Positions 21,430 to 34,242 of a stretch of 64,000 nt of DNA are shown piece by piece (the first letter of the stretch is position 1; each line of letters begins with the position of its first letter). A program made the position numbers and the translations under genes. The notes under the pieces are model-generated. The model was given only the letters and a program-made list of their open reading frames with translations. It was not told the origin of the DNA and searched no databases. Source of the DNA: Hofstenia miamia (taxonomy: Eukaryota > Xenacoelomorpha > Acoela). The stretch is taken from the NCBI GenBank assembly GCA_004352715.1, contig SCFE01000021.1:1308474-1372473 (forward strand), given 5' to 3'.

Positions 21430-24184
21430 AGTACAGGACACGATAATTTCTCCTCTGTCAAAATGAAAATAAAATGGCAATGCTTAAATTAGTTTTGTAA
21501 TACTCCAAGGTATCAATGAATGTAATCCAAAAATAAACAGTGAGTGTGTTGCTAAAATCCCTTCTTATAATATTCAAAAATTCACACTGAGAGCCTCAGC
21601 TGAGTCAGGATTTAATGCTGTGAAATCAACACTAATGATTCTTCTTGTGTTAGAATGATGGCGTTCACTCTCACAGACACATGCCCAAAATCCGAAAACT
21701 TGTTTAGCAGCATTTTATTTGCAATCATTTATAGGACATTGAACTCCCAATTTTTGACCAACAGACTCATGACCCACCTGATTCACAACCAAAAATTGAC
21801 CCATCGGACCCACACCCACTCACAGCTCTAATGCTGATTGACTATAGGATCTCATATTTTAGCCTCAATGTCGTCCAGAACTTCTTCAAATAAAGCCAAT
21901 GCATTTGTTCCATAATAATAATTCTGCTTTTCTCCTTTTTTACTTGAAGTCTGCATTTTTTGGGTTTACTTACAAAATCCAGACCTTAAATCAAATTCAC
22001 AGAAAATCTGTATATTATGCTTAAGTAAATGTTATTTTAAATATAAAACATGTCATGTTACATACATTGATTTTAAAAAAACTGTGCTTCTGTATTTTGT
22101 GCAAAAATGTAAGTCTAGGGGTGACTGAATGATGAAAATTCGATGTTTTTTGGATTTGGCAAAAAGCATTCCACTGGATACAAAAGTGCTATCACATTTC
22201 TCTAAGCATTAATATTTCAACAACGTAATAGGTATTTTATTTTTAATTTGTAATTGCTTTTATGAAAAAAAATCTAAATCTCTGCTCTTGAACTAATTCA
22301 GATATCTAAAATTTTTATTATTGTAGAGAATTGTGTTTTTTTCATTTTGAACTTTACTTCACCTCTTACTTTGAGCATGCTGCATCCGAATGGAGACCTA
22401 TTACCTCAAAATTAGGAAAGAATTTGAAGGTTTTCACAAAAATGGGATTTTTCATTGAAAAAAGTAATATTTTCATGTACTTCATTTATAAGATTACTAT
22501 GAGAAAAAATGATGAACACCTGTAAATGTATTGAAAACACATTTAATCCCAAGTTTGTTTAAAATGAAGAATCAAAATAAGAAATCCTCAACCTTTTATG
22601 AAAATACAAAATTTTTAGAAGGTTCTGCTTCAAAATTCTATAGTCCAGGGTAATTCAAAAAGCAGAATATCAACTGCGACTGATTGCAATTTCAGGTAAA
22701 AATGTCAACAGAAAAATGTTCAGAAACCTTAAATATAATACTAAGCTTATTATCTGAATCAAGAATCAAATATCAACATTAATGCAAAAGAATTTGCAAA
22801 TTACATCATAAAGAAAAAGTTAATTATGGCTTCATATGGCATTAGAAGTCTCTACAGAAATTTACAATTAGAAAAATCAAATAATGCCGCAATTGTACTT
22901 CTTAAAATAAAAACACCTAAATTTACACAGCATAGTAATTATTAATCTTAGCAGCAAAAATAATTTAGTGGAATTATATAACACTTGTTACCATATAAAT
23001 ATTGATTTAAATTCGATTGAGAAAAAATGTATTTTACTATAAATCATAAATGGATGATATATCTTCATTAGTACAAGATCAAACATCAAACGGTATACTT
23101 AGAAAATGAAATTTAACTGACAAAATATCTATTTTACAAAAGAAGTAGAAACTATGAACAAATATAATTTTTCATAATTAAAAATTAACAGAAATGATAA
23201 GGAATTTGAACCTTGAATATGTAAGAAGCCAAACGCACACAATTGCTACTAAACTGCACCTTTGTGTTGTAAAATATCAGTAATAAAGGGAGGCTTTCAT
23301 TGAATAGTTGAGAATTGTTGCACATACAAACAACTTTACCAAGAAATAACAATGCTAATTATCGAATTAAAGAAAAATATACATAAATATACACCTAAAT
23401 AATTTCACAGATCGTCATAGTAAAATACCAAGAGAAGATATTGTTAATGAGAACAAGAAATCAAAAAATCAGATAGACCTTCGTTTTTATTTTGATTTAC
23501 AGTAGTAAAATTAAAGTGCTCTTTTGTGAATCAAAATGATTACCACACCAATAAAGTAACGGTTGCACTGTATAATATTTTGCTAGTGTGTGTTCTTCAT
23601 TTGATGCTTTGTTTCAATACCGAAAAAAAACATTAAAATAAAAATTATTAAAATATATTTCAAAAATTTCAAACTTGAAATCTGACAATTTGAAAAATAT
23701 GAAGAAAACGAATTTGCTATGAATACATTACCCAGACATCTACGCAAAATTTGCTTATCATACTGTTCTATTACCAATGAAAATCTCATCGGAGTTCCTT
23801 CAAAGAGAAATGCTAAATTAATTTAATTGCATAATGCGTTTTTCAATTTTCAACTTATTGTTATTAAGGATCATAATGAATTTTAACAAAAACATTAGAC
23901 AAAAGATATATTTTACTGAGCTTAAGCATCGTAACTTTGCAAAAAATTTCTTCTAAATATGCACTATTTTATTAAAATATATTGTTAGCCATTTTGATTA
24001 TAGGTAATTCATGCTTGTAGATGTGAAAATCTTTGGTGTTAAGACTTGGATGCATTGATCTTATGTATATATTTTCGATTATTAGTAATTTTTTAGGGAT
24101 GGTAGATCATAAAATTTTAATATCATAGCAATTTAGTTTTCCTAATATTTTTCAAGTTGTTAGCTATCTAATTTTTGAAATATA
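21430..24184. other. AT-rich DNA without recognisable genes
   Basis: Short ORFs only (none over about 70 codons). No repeat structure or RNA gene could be supported. Confidence 0.5.
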
Positions 24185-24186
24185 TA

Positions 24187-24932
24187 CAGGGTGTCCCAAA
24201 AAGATGCATACAATTTTAGCAGCTGATAACTCAAAATTTTGTTTTTTCTTTGCAGATTAAACATATCGATCCAAATGATGGCAGCCAGACTAAACTTTGA
24301 AGAAAGAAAATTCATTTTAAAATGTTACTGGAAGCATGAAAACGCAAGAGAAGTGCAAAGACAGTTTAGGAGGATGTTTCAAAAAGAACCACAACACGAG
24401 TTACCATCACCCAAATTAGAGATAAGTTTGAAGCTGATGGAACTGTTTAGAACGTCTCCAAAAAGCATTCTGGAAGACCACGTACATCAACAAGTCCTAC
24501 AAAGGAAGAAAGAGTACTTGAAACGTTTCAGCGAAGTCCAAGAAAGTCTGTGCGGCAAGCCAGTCGTGAGGTAGGAATTTCAAAATCATCTGTCCATCGC
24601 ATCATGAAACGTTGTAAATGGAAAAGTTACATTCCAAGATTAGTCCATGCTCTTAATGACGATGATCCAGACAGTATTGTGAGTGGTACTTGGAACAATG
24701 TAACGAAAATGCATGCTTTCCCACAAGGGAATGATTTCATGATGTGTGCTATTCCAACGATTCGAGTTACTGGCGGTGTCTGGACCAGAATGGACATCAG
24801 TTTGAGAACCGGCAGTGCCAAAACGATAGAATGATGTTTGCATTTTTTTACATGTTGAACATTAAACAAATAATAATAAACACCTGGTTTACAATTATTT
24901 AAAGTGTGTATACATTTTTTTGGAACACCCTG
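24187..24932 (+). mobile_element. internally deleted mariner-like transposon with TIRs
   Basis: The ends begin CAGGGTGTCCCAAAAAGATG (left) and CAGGGTGTTCCAAAAAAATG (right, reverse complement), with 22 of 25 positions shared and TA on both sides (24185-24186, 24933-24934). At 746 bp it is about half the length of a complete element. It carries the two ends of a transposase gene without the catalytic middle. Confidence 0.9.
24275..24834 (+). pseudogene. mariner-like transposase, N- and C-terminal parts only
   Basis: The N-terminal part starts at MAARLNFEERKFILKCYW, a helix-turn-helix of the type found in insect and cnidarian mariner relatives (DUF4817-like). After a frameshift near 24390 it continues with [30 protein letters not shown] and ALNDDDPD. 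It then jumps, near 24670-24730, to the C-terminal [13 protein letters not shown]-x-x-KTIE, equivalent to the W-x-R-x-D-x-C-R...G-x-HIE end of the family. All three catalytic Asp residues lie in the missing part, so it cannot be active. Confidence 0.8.
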
Positions 24933-24934
24933 TA

Positions 24935-26524
24935 TTAATAATTAAATCCGCATTCTCGTAAATGTTCTAACATTGCCATTTATTATTCTGTTTAGTTGTC
25001 TTCTACTATATCCAATATATTCATTACCACACAGCTGCAATTAATTTTGTTAATAACATTTGATTTATCGAATATTTTTGTTGTTGATTTTTATTCCAAG
25101 TATAAATGACCTTGAGTTAAATTATTAAGCAGGGGTAAACTCAAGAATGGTCTTTGATGATGGCAATGCTTGCATCATTATAGAAGGTAAAACATCAAAA
25201 GTGATAAAAAGGATGATAGTTTTCCTCAAAAATTTTCACTTCTTCTACTTAAAACGTAATTTTTTACGTAAAAATTGATCATAAGATTTTTTATCTTTTG
25301 TAAAAATCATGTATTATATACTAAACCTAATCAAGTAAGTTATGAGAAGCCCCAAAATTGAAATTCACATTATCCTAAGAAAAATTCTAATAGTTTTGAA
25401 GCTTGCTTTTCAACATTGAGAAGAACCCTTCCACAAAGGAAGTAGAGTATTTTGTTCTTAATAGCAACCCATTTTTTGTAGAATTTAATGAACCTATTGC
25501 AATGAGAATTTATTAAGACATGTATATAGTATTCATTTTTCTGCCCACCATCTAAAATTGAGGTTGATTCAGATGCAAGACATGTTACAAGCCCAATTAA
25601 GTTAAAGAAATTGATGGCTTGCATTAACTTAGGGATGATAGCCTCATCATTGACAACAGTTTTTGCCCTCTCAACAATGATTCCTTTAGTAACAGCAATT
25701 TTATAGAAATTGCCAAAATATAACTTATCTCTAATTAAATGATTTAAATATATTGATTTAAAAATAGAAATTCCATTCCTTCAGACATATATTCATTAGC
25801 TATCCTTTTCAATTATCTTAGTAGTATTTTGCAGCTTCCGAAAAAGCTTATCAAGCAGAAATGGGTTAGCGTGGATTCTTGTAAATCTGAAAATCTGAAT
25901 TGTTTAGCTCAAGTTCAATATTCTACAGTTGTAGAATTTGCTCTTGCCACACACTATGCTAGCATTGCTATTGCAATTGCTTTCCACATAATTGAAAGAG
26001 TTTGATCATTGCAGGCAGCCTTGTTTTATTCAAAAGACTATCAAATTGAAATATTGAAGTAAAAAGCTTATCTAAGTCATTCTCTCTGTGTAGCTCCATA
26101 AACTGCTGAGTAGGTGTTTTAAAACATGTTTTGCAAATGTTCTATGCCCATCTACAATCAGACATGACTCAAATGCTTGAGAATATGTCTTGTTTGTTTA
26201 GCCCTTATTGAATTGTGTAAAATGAAAAAATAGGATTTTAAAAAAATCCTACTGTGTAATGTTATAGAAGTATCCCTTGTAACACATGTCTTGTTACAGC
26301 ATGAAATTCATACCACATGAGAAATATCTTGTTCTTCTACTATCTGTCACACAAATCAATTTGTACATCATGTTTTTAAATTTTTAGTGATTAAGAAAAA
26401 TATAATTTTTTGTAATAAAATTTAAAGTTTATTATTATCTTGGTAATAAATAATGTCATTGTTCTAATTATGTTTGTAATATTTACCTAGAATTATAAAT
26501 ATGTCACTTAGTAACATATAAAAA

Positions 26525-26525
<1 letters not shown>
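24935..26525 (-). other. AT-rich DNA with a decayed minus-strand coding remnant
   Basis: Between about 25370 and 26170 the minus strand has several open pieces, the longest 84 codons at 25370-25624 (SILDGGQKNEYYIHVLINSHCNRF). Another reads RTFAKHVLKHLLSSLWSY near 26110. They resemble one broken gene but match no family recognised here. Confidence 0.3.
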
Positions 26526-26559
<34 letters not shown>

Positions 26560-26696
26560 TTATATNNNNNNNNNNNNNNNNNNNNNNNNNNNNNNNNNNN
26601 NNNNNNNNNNNNNNNNNNNNNNNNNNNNNNNNNNNNNNNNNNNNNNNNNNNNNNNNNNNNNNNNNNNNNNNNNNNNNNNNNNNNNNNNNNNNNNNN

Positions 26697-26729
<33 letters not shown>
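26526..26729. repeat. (TA)n microsatellite interrupted by an assembly gap
   Basis: TA repeats on both sides of a 131-nt N run (26566-26696). The true array length is unknown. Confidence 0.95.
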
Positions 26730-26734
<5 letters not shown>

Positions 26735-27812
26735 GCTCATCATTTGCTGCTTTTTGAAATAATCATATTTGTTACTTGATGCAAAATAATTATAAGTTGC
26801 CTTTTGACAAGAATGTCTTATTTTCAGAGTTTTTGAATACTGCTTGTAAAATTTCGTACATCAGTGTTTTATGCCATTAATTGTTTACACTGAATATCAT
26901 TTTGAGGTTTTTGAGTCTATTCTGTGCCCTTTTTTAGCACCTTCTAATCTTTTTTTGCCATTTGTTAAAAACACACATAGTGGAATACACTAAATATTGG
27001 GAAGCCTATTAAAATTCCTTTTATAATATATGAAAACAATGCACAAGTTTTCCTATTTTTCAGATAAAAATCAGCTTTGAAAGTGTTAATAGGTAAGTAC
27101 CAACCAAATTGAAAAAAAAGTCAGCAAGAATTTGAGAAAAACATTTAAAAAAAATACACAATTATAATTCATATGCCTAAAACATATGAATAACTTAGAG
27201 TGGAAAAGAAAGCAGAGACCTCTTCTATCACAACGTGATTTCAGATTAAGCAGAGCTTTAACAGTTTTTAAGCTAAAGCTTTAAAAATATTTAAATAGTA
27301 ATGAAAAAATCCCTAGGTTTTTAATGTTAAACATGGGTGAGCTAAGAATTATAATTTGAAAATTGAAGCTGTGGCTGGCCAGTACCTACTTGTTTGAAAT
27401 CATAGTTGCCCATCAGTTAAAGGTTATTCCCAGCTCCTTAGAAAATGCAGCAGAATGATTGCCTAGTCTTGATGTATTACAGCATAGGATTTTTTTTGGA
27501 AATTTACAGATTATAAATTGTATATTTTAATTGAAATGTGTTTAAAGTTGCATAGGGTCTATGATTACAGATATATATTAAATGTAAAATATAATTAATA
27601 AGAGTTATCAAAGAACAAAATATAATTATTTTACCCAATCTATAATTATTTTAAAAAGGTTTCATTGGGACTGAAATTTTTTTGCAACTATTTCAATGCA
27701 ATTCAAGCTTTCCCACAGAATTTTATTAAATACTGTTGTTAGGAAGACTTATGCCCTATTTCCGCCATTTGATGTATGGAGTTTTCAACTTTTTCATCAA
27801 TTAATATTTTTG

Positions 27813-27845
<33 letters not shown>

Positions 27846-28242
27846 GTAAACCAAATATTTATTGAAATTTTGACTTTTGTTTAGCTATATCTACAGGATA
27901 AGAACTTCACACACATGTAGCAGTCCTCTAGACGTGCTTTTCTATTATATAGAATTAGCATTGTTGCACACAATAACCTTGTACAATATAACCTTTTGTC
28001 ACACACATCTGCCATGTTGTACAAGGAGCATTCTATGGGTGAAATCGTCAATGTCACTATAAACATTAATAGAGAAAGAGATTTATTGAACCTGCATAGC
28101 AATTAATGACCAACATGCTCATGCAATAATGCAACTGAATCAGACAAAGCAATTAGTAAAGGAAATTGCATAGTACCAAATGCTATAAATCAGATAATGA
28201 AAATGTTGGAACAGTTCTATATGGAGGAAGAATTACTATATT
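26730..28242. other. AT-rich DNA with an (AT)n microsatellite
   Basis: A pure AT dinucleotide run lies at about 27815-27843. No gene is supported; the short ORFs are chance. Confidence 0.55.
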
Positions 28243-28950
28243 CTAGAGTAGGGTTTTTTGAATTAAATTACACCAAATTAAGTCTCCAATGCCTGAGAAT
28301 AAAGTAAGAGTTTGGTTGGATAGCTTGGCAATACTTGATTTGATATAATTGATTTGTTTGGCAATAGGCTTAGCTTTGCAGAAGATGTGTTCTAACAGTA
28401 CATGACCATTCCAGTACCATCTTGATGCATCGTGTTCTTTTAGTAATTTTGATCTACTTTGCTTATATCTATCTGAGTTGATAGTTTTTTCTAAGTCTCT
28501 GAGGTTGTTTACATACTGTTCAATATCAGTGAATAAGCTGTTGATTCTTTGTTTTTTCTTATGTTTTGATTGCCATGCAGGTTGTATTACTGTAGTATGA
28601 ATGAGCAGTGAGGGAATGCAATAGTTGTTTTCTGTTGCTACACATTCTTCGAGTGAGATTTCATTGGTTGGCATTAGTTCTAGCCAAATGATCCTTATGG
28701 TTGCAGGATAGTTCACTTGTCTGTGAACTATGTGCTCCCATAGGGAATATGACAGTAAGTGCGGGCAGAACTTTGCTAAATTTTCTTCTGATATCCAAAG
28801 CTTTGAGGTTGTACATTCAATGTCTAGCACTAATTGTGAGTGTAGTTTTAGTAATGTTGATGGTTGATTGTTAGTCCAACATTTAGTAAAGAGAATTTTC
28901 ATTAAAGACAGAGAATCTGTTTCTTTCAGTGTTGTGAATTGACAACGCAC
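28243..28950 (-). CDS. unrecognised 235-codon ORF
   Basis: This open frame is long for DNA of this composition and has no in-frame ATG until about 17 codons in, so it may be an exon or part of a transposon gene rather than a complete gene. It reads LAKFCPHLLSYSLWEHIVHRQV, then a lysine-rich KHKKKQR, then a helical, charged segment (NLRDLEKTINSDRYKQSRSKLLKEH) that could form a coiled coil. No family is recognised. It lies just downstream, on the same strand, of a hAT insertion that separates it from further short minus-strand ORFs at 32094-33508. Those may belong to the same broken unit. Confidence 0.35.
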   Translation of the reverse strand: MRCQFTTLKETDSLSLMKILFTKCWTNNQPSTLLKLHSQLVLDIECTTSKLWISEENLAKFCPHLLSYSLWEHIVHRQVNYPATIRIIWLELMPTNEISLEECVATENNYCIPSLLIHTTVIQPAWQSKHKKKQRINSLFTDIEQYVNNLRDLEKTINSDRYKQSRSKLLKEHDASRWYWNGHVLLEHIFCKAKPIAKQINYIKSSIAKLSNQTLTLFSGIGDLIWCNLIQKTLL

Positions 28951-29120
28951 AATTGCAGCTTCCTCAGGTTATGTTATTGTCAGTTGACTGAGGTGACTAG
29001 TTAAATCAGTTTTAATCCATTCAAGTTTTTCAGACTGATATTACATCCCAATTTTCCCATATTATTAGTATACACTTATTGTATTGTTGGTGACAAGTAT
29101 TTAAAAATATTTGCATAGAC

Positions 29121-32033
29121 CAGGTGCAATGCCAGACAATTTCCATTGGGGGCTCATGCTTCCCCTTCCATAGCCACACTGGGGTTACCCCCNCGACTAC
29201 CCTTACCCCCCCCACCATCCTAAAAGTTGATGAGTCATGACATCAGCAAAGATAATATATGAGAAATTAGCTACGTGTATATGCACGTACAAAAATATGA
29301 AGAGAAAGAAAATGGAAAGAAGATAGAAATTATATATTCAGAAAAGTTGCTTACAACATGCAAAAGTTCATAAACTGGATAATCAAAACTTTTGAAATAC
29401 TTTCACAACTGCATCTGTTATGATGGCCAATATCAGCTCTTTTTTGATTGAGAGGAGTGTGAGATTGCTCAATCTGTCTTCTTTCATCTTGGAGCACAAA
29501 AATGATCATATCCTTTGGAGTACAGAAAATGACTGTTCTGATGCAACATTGGGAATAGGCAATGTGAGTGCATAACACAGCATTAGGAATATTGTGGGTA
29601 GTACACTTTTGAATGGGAGAACCACCTTGATAAGTTCAATCAAATTTTGCGGATTTGATTAGCAGTTCTTCAGAATATTCTTCAAAACATGCATTTTGGA
29701 AAAGAGATCCCCTGATATGTTGTAGCTCTCCTTGAACAATGAGAGCTTATCTGGATTTTAGAAGTGCGGATTTGCTGGATATAGACATGCCATTGATTGA
29801 AGTACTGGGGTAGTACTGTTTTGAAAATGACAGTCCATTTCTGCAACAAAACTATATAGAACCATGAAACAAATTGCAGTTCTGGCATGTTCTTTGGGAT
29901 TTTGTCTGCAAGCTGCTTGATTGTGCTGTGCAGTTGTTGATGGTAATATGAAGCCCTCCAGGTGAGAATTGAGGCGTCTTGTCTGTCCAGGTGTGAAACT
30001 GTTGCTTGCATCCACTGATTCTGCCAAAGTCCCCACACCTTTGATACATGATCAGTGCTCCTCTTGGTCTTCAATACTTTGAGGTGCTCTTGACATATTT
30101 CCAGGGACTGGGCTAGGTCAAAACCTGCAGATTGAAGAATTTGTAAAAATGGACCAAGTTGCAAAAATATATCACTGAACAGAACAAGACAGCAAATGTT
30201 TGAAACACAGTGCCAAGCTGCTGCAAGGATGGAAGTCTTATCAGGTTCTTCTGATTTTCCAGATTGAGCTATGATGTTGAGGGCATTTACTAGTTGGGCA
30301 TAATGAGCATGAATGACAGAAATCAGTGACTCCTTGAAATTCCACTTGTAGTCATAGTTCTGTGGAAGTTTATGTGCATTAAGGTGTGTGTCCTCCTGAA
30401 TATCATCAAAGATGCTTTTCTGTTTGACTGAGACAATGATTAAGCTATCTGTTTTCATTATTAGGGCAAAAAAGTTGCCAACACTTGAAATATCAGAGCA
30501 TGAATTACTCAAGTCCAAATTAAGTCTGTGTGAGTGGGAATGAATGTAAAGACAGGCATTGCCATCTGCAACTCAAATCTCTTTTTGGACGCCTCCACAT
30601 TCACCAGTCATGACACTGGCACCATCACTGCATTGTCTGATAAAATTGCTAATTTGAGTTCAAACTCCAGGTCAGATTGTTTGAGAGAAGATGATATTTT
30701 CTTAAATATTCCAGCTGCATCCAGTTCATTATGTTCAAGGGCTTCAAATTTCAAAAATCACTCAGGGACACAACAATCTTCATCAACATATGAGATAGAC
30801 ACTCCCAGGTGTGAGCCAGCAGAATTAGAGCACTCAGCAAATATTAAACTGAATGGTGCAGAATCACCTCTCACACATTTCATTTCACTGGCAACTTCCC
30901 CAAGTGCACATGTAGCCAGTGATCATAGCATTGCATTTTGGGAATCAGGAGACAGGTATGACGCATTTTTCAGAAAAGAACTGCATTAGATTCAAAATTT
31001 GTGTGATTCCTCTGTAATGAGCTCTACTAGCTCAATAAAATTCCCATGGAAGTTACTTGTTGTTATTTCCTCATTCCCACACTGTGGAATAGACATAATT
31101 GCACATCACTTATCACAGTTTATAAGAGTTTTAAAATATTCTCTGTTTTCAGCAACAAATTTAGCATGTGCACTCAAAATCTTTTATTCCACAGCTCCAT
31201 GGCTGGACAATGATCTATACATTAACTCACATTTTACTGAATCAAGGTGTGATGTGGTGATAGAATGATCCTTTACCTTCTCAGACAGTCTTTTCCAGTT
31301 GGAAAATCTGTATGTGTGATAAATGTAGGTTCATGTTGACCTGTGACAAGTGAACCAAAATGGTGACATGTGTAGAACCAAATACTGCAGAAATTTGTAG
31401 TGATCATAGTGGATCAATGAGAACAACCAGTTTTGCTGACCAGATGCAGTTTTTGGCAATGCTGTGAGGAGAGGTTACACAGGGTTATCTGATGCAGATG
31501 AAGAAATATCAGGTGGTGCAGATGTTTTGAATTGTGGAGCAGAGAGGGATTGGTGTGGAGTGGAGATTGATCAAGAATGATTGACTTGTAGTTCCCCTTG
31601 CATGGCTTGTCCATGTTCACATTCATGTTGACAATTATCAAGGATGGAGGAAGATGATGATTGAATTTGAAATGTCAGAACTGACTGTTTCAAACATTTT
31701 CCAGGTGGTTCACTCAACATTGTTTGTGCTGCAGGGGGATGATACAGAGAACTGCTACATGTAGTATGCAATGAGTGAGCACATCAAATGAGGAGACAAT
31801 GTTTAATGCAGAGCAATCAGAATGTTCCACTTTTATCAAAGGAAATGCATCACTTAGTAATTCACATGACACATCTAGATTCAAGTTGATTGATAACATA
31901 TATATATATATATGTTTTTGTATTAACACTGTTTTGCCTGAACACATGACAGATTAGGGGGGGGCTAACTACAAGGCTCATGCATCATTGGTGGGGGGGC
32001 TAGCCCCCTGGCACCCCCTTGGCCTTGCCTATG
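29121..32033 (-). mobile_element. hAT transposon with perfect 8-bp target duplication
   Basis: GCATAGAC occurs immediately before (29113-29120) and after (32034-32041) the element. The ends are short imperfect inverted repeats: CAGGTGCAATGCCA at the left, CATAGGCAAGGCCA as reverse complement of the right. Both subterminal regions have runs of G and C within otherwise AT-rich DNA, as in several hAT groups. The transposase lies on the minus strand. A single N sits at 29193 in the left subterminal run. Confidence 0.9.
29345..31330 (-). pseudogene. hAT transposase, TTF/DUF4371 (ZMYM1-like) type
   Basis: Read on the minus strand in broken frames. Near 31290 a TTF-finger tail reads HTDFPTGKDCLR and then DHSITTSHLDSVKCE. 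At about 31050-30600 come LVELITEESH and SAPFSLIFAECSNSAGS. The middle of the gene is open over 278 codons at 29682-30518. At about 29560-29470 the hAT dimerisation block appears: PNVASEQSFSVLQRI, then RLSNLTLLSIKKE. The order fits DUF4371 plus the hAT C-terminal domain. Many stops and frame changes make it non-functional. This type of transposase is common in invertebrates and related to human ZMYM proteins. Confidence 0.8.
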
Positions 32034-32041
32034 GCATAGAC

Positions 32042-33730
32042 ATGAGCAAGTACTCTTGCATTTGTAATGTGGTAATTGATTGTGTTTGAATCTCTAAATT
32101 TCTATTGGGATATGCTCTCTCTCATCTTTCTTGAAGTTGATTGTCATTGCAATTTCAATGTACAAGCATTCTGGATAATGTTGATTGTGGTAGTTAAATA
32201 AAATTTCATTCTTTATAACTAATAAACAATGTTCAGACTTTTCATAACAGTTTGTAATAGAAGGTGGTGTTTTTTGCTGCAAGTGTACAGAGGAAAATAT
32301 CTGATAGAGTAGCATATTTGGTTTCACTGGTGACACCCTAGATGAATTTTCATGTTATTGGAAAGTAATTGAATGTCACATGATGTAATAGCTAATTTAT
32401 TACTGATCAGTGAAATTGAAAGTGTCCCTAGAGGGTTTTCTCTGTTTATTATAATACTATAATATTTTTGAAGCTTGCTGTAAGTTTGGTATTCTTACCA
32501 GGTGGAGACATTAACAGTGAAGTACTGAATAAAAGCAAATTCTTAAGTTTTGCAGAGATAGGAACAATAGCAATCTCATGGTATTTACTTTTTCTGAGTT
32601 GATCCCTTTTCTGTTTAGATATGGGTAAAATTAATGTTGAGTTCTCAGTAGATTGATATTAGCCATAGCCATAGTATTACAATCTGGTGCTTGTTTCTCT
32701 TCAAAGAATGCATATTGAATTTCAGTGTGGTCTTGAATTTCCAATGATTTTTTGAATAATACTGATAAAGCCTTTCTACATAATAATGATAGGTTTGTAA
32801 TGGAGATGATATCAATAACAAACATCAATAGAGGTATGCTTATTAACCATGATCCAGTGGTAAGGGCATATTCTATGTAAAAAGAATTTCAATGTGAATT
32901 AAAGCAGCAGTTAAATTACAAAACTCATGTAAAACCAAAACACTAAAATTTTGAGTCTTTAGAATGAAAAAGAAATCCAAACTTAATTCCAATTCATAAA
33001 GTTCACAACCACAGTATTCACTATTATTTAAATCAGTAAGAACAATAGTTGAATCTTGTTTACTTTAGCTAAATAGTATGCTAGAGATAGCTTATCCATA
33101 AGTTCTTCTTGATTGATAAACTATATAATTAAAATGTTTTTAAGAGAGAGATTGATTTGAGGTTGTAAAACCAAATTGTCCTTATATGTGATTAGTTTGT
33201 GTAAGTTAGTAAAATGAAATTCGTTATCAAAGCAAGTATGTACCATATTATGAGAATAAATAATAAATTAAGATCAGCATTGTTGAAGAACTAATAGAGT
33301 GCTGTGATGTATCCAATTGTTTCTTGATCTCTGATTTCATTTCCAGGTAGATGTGAGATTCAAAAATATAGTGTGCCTTCTGAGTGGTGATAAAATATGG
33401 ATGTTGTATTTCACTGCCAACAATGGAAATTTGAGAACACTGTTGTTCATGGTGTGATCTAGAGTGGTGGTTGGATGCAGATGAAAGGGGGAGCAGGAGT
33501 GATGACATTTTTTCAACTGCTGTAAAACAAGCAGTTGTAAGACTGATTCTTCAACAACAACAACAACATATATTCAAGTTCTCATGTACATATACATGTA
33601 TAAAGTTTACAAACTTATTAAGAACATTAATAATGCAACTTTCTTCATATGAGCTTAGTTATGTCAGTAAATGTTTATTTCTTGGTTAAGTTTATAAATT
33701 ACATATAACTTAATAAATATTTTTACTTAT
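32042..33730. other. region beyond the hAT insertion, no clear gene
   Basis: Short minus-strand ORFs (32094-32336, 32631-32828, 33248-33508) have no recognised relatives. A (CAA)n run lies near 33550-33568. GC content and style resemble the 28243-28950 ORF region, so both may be parts of one older element split by the hAT transposon. Confidence 0.35.
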
Positions 33731-33855
33731 TGTTCTTGAGTTGCACATCTTATTCTATAATTAGTCAGATAATTGATATTCTGTTGTGTAATCATGCTTT
33801 TCAACTTCTTCTTAAATATTGTATAATTTTTTTCACTACTGTAATCCAATTTGTT

Positions 33856-34242
33856 TCATAGTGATATTGAATAATTTAGGAATCCGTTCTTCATTACTTT
33901 TCTATTATACTTAGTCTTACCAAATGTAATTGTTCTTTGATTTAAATGATTAGAAATGTTCAATTTTCTTTTCCAAAATATTGATAAACATCTAATATTT
34001 TGAAGAGCTTCTAATGATCTTAGATGATATTGACACATTATTTCTTTTTTTTTGTTGCTAATTATGTTTATTCCCCATTTAAATACTTTATCTAATTTTG
34101 ATTTTGCCTTTTTATTTAAGTTTGTTAATAAACAAGATGAGTGCAAGAAATGGGATAAAAAAAGTGATTGAAAGAGTATTACCTTCCATTCTATTGGTAT
34201 AAATTTTCCAATTTTTTGAATTGATCTTATACCATATGCCAT
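33856..34242 (-). pseudogene. LINE ORF2, C-terminal region
   Basis: A 128-codon frame starts AYGIRSIQKIGKFIP and includes LFLSHFLHSSCLL, KLDKVFKWGIN and LKRRSLEAL-like spacing. It ends in a RTITFGKTKYNRKVMKNGFLNYS segment, the usual tail of these LINE RTs. It follows the RT frame by a frameshift at about 34230-34240. Confidence 0.75.

Noticed and set aside
30534-31268. Plus-strand ORFs of 151 and 89 codons inside the hAT element
   Set aside because: The minus strand of the same interval reads as the DUF4371-type transposase, so these are shadows.
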